Source of the DNA: JBHENW01 sp046261875
GTDB lineage: Bacteria; Acidobacteriota; Thermoanaerobaculia; UBA5066; Gp7-AA6
DNA length: 13,782 bases
Reading direction: 5' to 3'
NCBI GenBank assembly: GCA_046261875.1
Contig: JBHENW010000163.1
Location: 1 to 13,782 of the forward strand
Shown: in pieces, positions 13,405-13,782 of the stretch
Position numbering within the stretch: position 1 is the stretch's first letter
Layout of the letters: the number at the start of each line of letters is the position of its first letter
Program-made: the position numbers and the translations under genes
The notes under the pieces: model-generated
What the model saw: the letters and a program-made list of their open reading frames with translations, nothing else
Database searches by the model: none
Told to the model about the DNA's origin: nothing

Positions 13405-13436
13405 GGGGGGCTTTCCAAAGCCCCCCAATTTTTTTT
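13405..13436 (+). terminator. intrinsic terminator of the mini-gene
   Basis: GGGGGGCTT and AAGCCCCCC pair around TCCA (9 bp, possibly 10), followed by AA and eight T (13429-13436). This is a textbook plus-strand terminator and the only strong one in the window. Confidence 0.9.
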
Positions 13437-13489
13437 CCGGGCGATCTTGTCAAGTTTCTCGACTCCTGTCCTGGACAGCGGACACCCAG

Positions 13490-13510
13490 CTATATCACTT
13501 TTTATATAGT
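13490..13510 (+). promoter_or_regulatory. AT-rich dyad and -10 (TATAGT) of the PadR gene
   Basis: CTATAT (13490-13495) and ATATAG (13504-13509) form an exact inverted repeat with 8 nt between arms, in otherwise GC-rich DNA. The right arm overlaps TATAGT (13505-13510), which lies 6 nt before the GTG at 13517. PadR proteins commonly bind AT-rich dyads over their own promoters, so autorepression is a reasonable inference. Confidence 0.5.
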
Positions 13511-13516
13511 GTTCCC

Positions 13517-13782
13517 GTGTCGCTGCCGCACGTCCTCCTCGGTCTTCTCGCCGATTCGCCTCGCACCGGATACGACCTGGCCCGGGCGCTGCGGGAGGAG
13601 CTCGACCCCCTGTGGCACGCCGAGTTCTCCCAGATCTATCCCGCCCTCGCCCGCCTGCGGCGGGCGGGGTTCGTCGTGTTGAGGGTCCTCGGGCCCCGCC
13701 GCGGTCCGCCGCGCAACCTCTACCGGGTGACCGCGGCGGGTCGCCGGGAGCTTCGGCGCTGGCTCGCAGAGCCCTCTCCCCC
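13517..13782 (+). CDS. PadR-family transcriptional regulator (3' end outside window)
   Basis: From the GTG at 13517 the frame is open to the window edge (88 codons). The product begins VSLPHVLLGLLADSPRTGYD, then LARALREELDPLWHAEFSQI, YPALARLRRAGFVV and a wing, then LYRVTAAGRRELRRWLAEP. This is the winged-helix DNA-binding domain of PadR-like repressors, with the typical GYDLA, QIYPALxRL and YxxTxxGRxxLxxWL marks. The C-terminal dimerisation helix is missing because the window ends. Proteins of this family repress efflux pumps or phenolic-acid stress genes and often themselves. The target here would probably lie downstream. The start is supported by TATAGT 6 nt upstream, with no Shine-Dalgarno, and an AT-rich dyad covers that promoter. 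Confidence 0.88.
   Translation, partial: MSLPHVLLGLLADSPRTGYDLARALREELDPLWHAEFSQIYPALARLRRAGFVVLRVLGPRRGPPRNLYRVTAAGRRELRRWLAEPSP

Noticed and set aside
13237..13428. Minus-strand frame of 63 codons opposite the mini-gene
   Set aside because: It is the complement of AAG-rich lysine codons and the terminator, giving runs of Phe and Leu, and has no ribosome site.

Overview
This is a GC-rich window of roughly 70% G+C, carrying short, closely packed transcription units in both orientations. The genes include an outer-membrane-type beta-barrel protein and several exported proteins, so the host looks Gram-negative. Gene style, the SirB1-DUF2203 fusion and the long secreted hypothetical proteins suggest an uncultured Acidobacteriota-like or similar soil or sediment lineage. 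That placement is an inference and no marker gene proves it. No tRNA, rRNA or CRISPR array was seen.

Layout. Positions 1-1075 are a degraded region. It holds an ArnD-like deacetylase fragment, the C-terminal tail of an ISL3-type transposase, a VOC/glyoxalase gene broken by three single-base shifts, and a small secreted-protein gene broken by one or two more. From 2862 down to 1079 (minus strand) lies a two-gene operon: an O-methyltransferase, then a SirB1/TPR/DUF2203 fusion protein. Reading away from it is an M20 amidohydrolase (2925-4103), followed by a sodium:solute symporter and an MFS exporter (to 6826). A secreted protein of unknown function overlaps a putative outer-membrane beta-barrel gene (6869-8618). 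Converging on that pair is a 400-residue secreted hypothetical protein (9866-8664). Diverging from the latter is an amidohydrolase-2 family enzyme (9947-10801). Next come 3-hydroxyacyl-CoA dehydrogenase and a LiaI/DUF5668-like membrane protein (10836-12235), then a convergent DUF4149-like membrane protein (minus strand). The right end holds a structured non-coding leader, a 26-residue lysine-rich mini-gene with an ideal Shine-Dalgarno and a strong terminator (about 13043-13436), and the start of a PadR-family regulator that runs off the window.

Two signals stand out. First, almost every gene that begins a transcription unit has a TANNNT-type -10 hexamer only 6-12 nt before its start codon and no Shine-Dalgarno, implying leaderless or nearly leaderless mRNAs. 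Genes inside operons use overlaps or Shine-Dalgarno sites instead. Second, the mini-gene at 13289 is the opposite case. It has about 200 nt of hairpin-rich leader, including a short stretch exactly complementary to its own Shine-Dalgarno, followed by a textbook terminator. It is the best candidate here for an undescribed regulated small-protein or small-RNA locus. The metabolic genes (M20 hydrolase plus transporter, amidohydrolase, beta-oxidation dehydrogenase) fit a heterotroph using peptides, acylated amino acids and fatty or aromatic acids, but they do not form one clear pathway.
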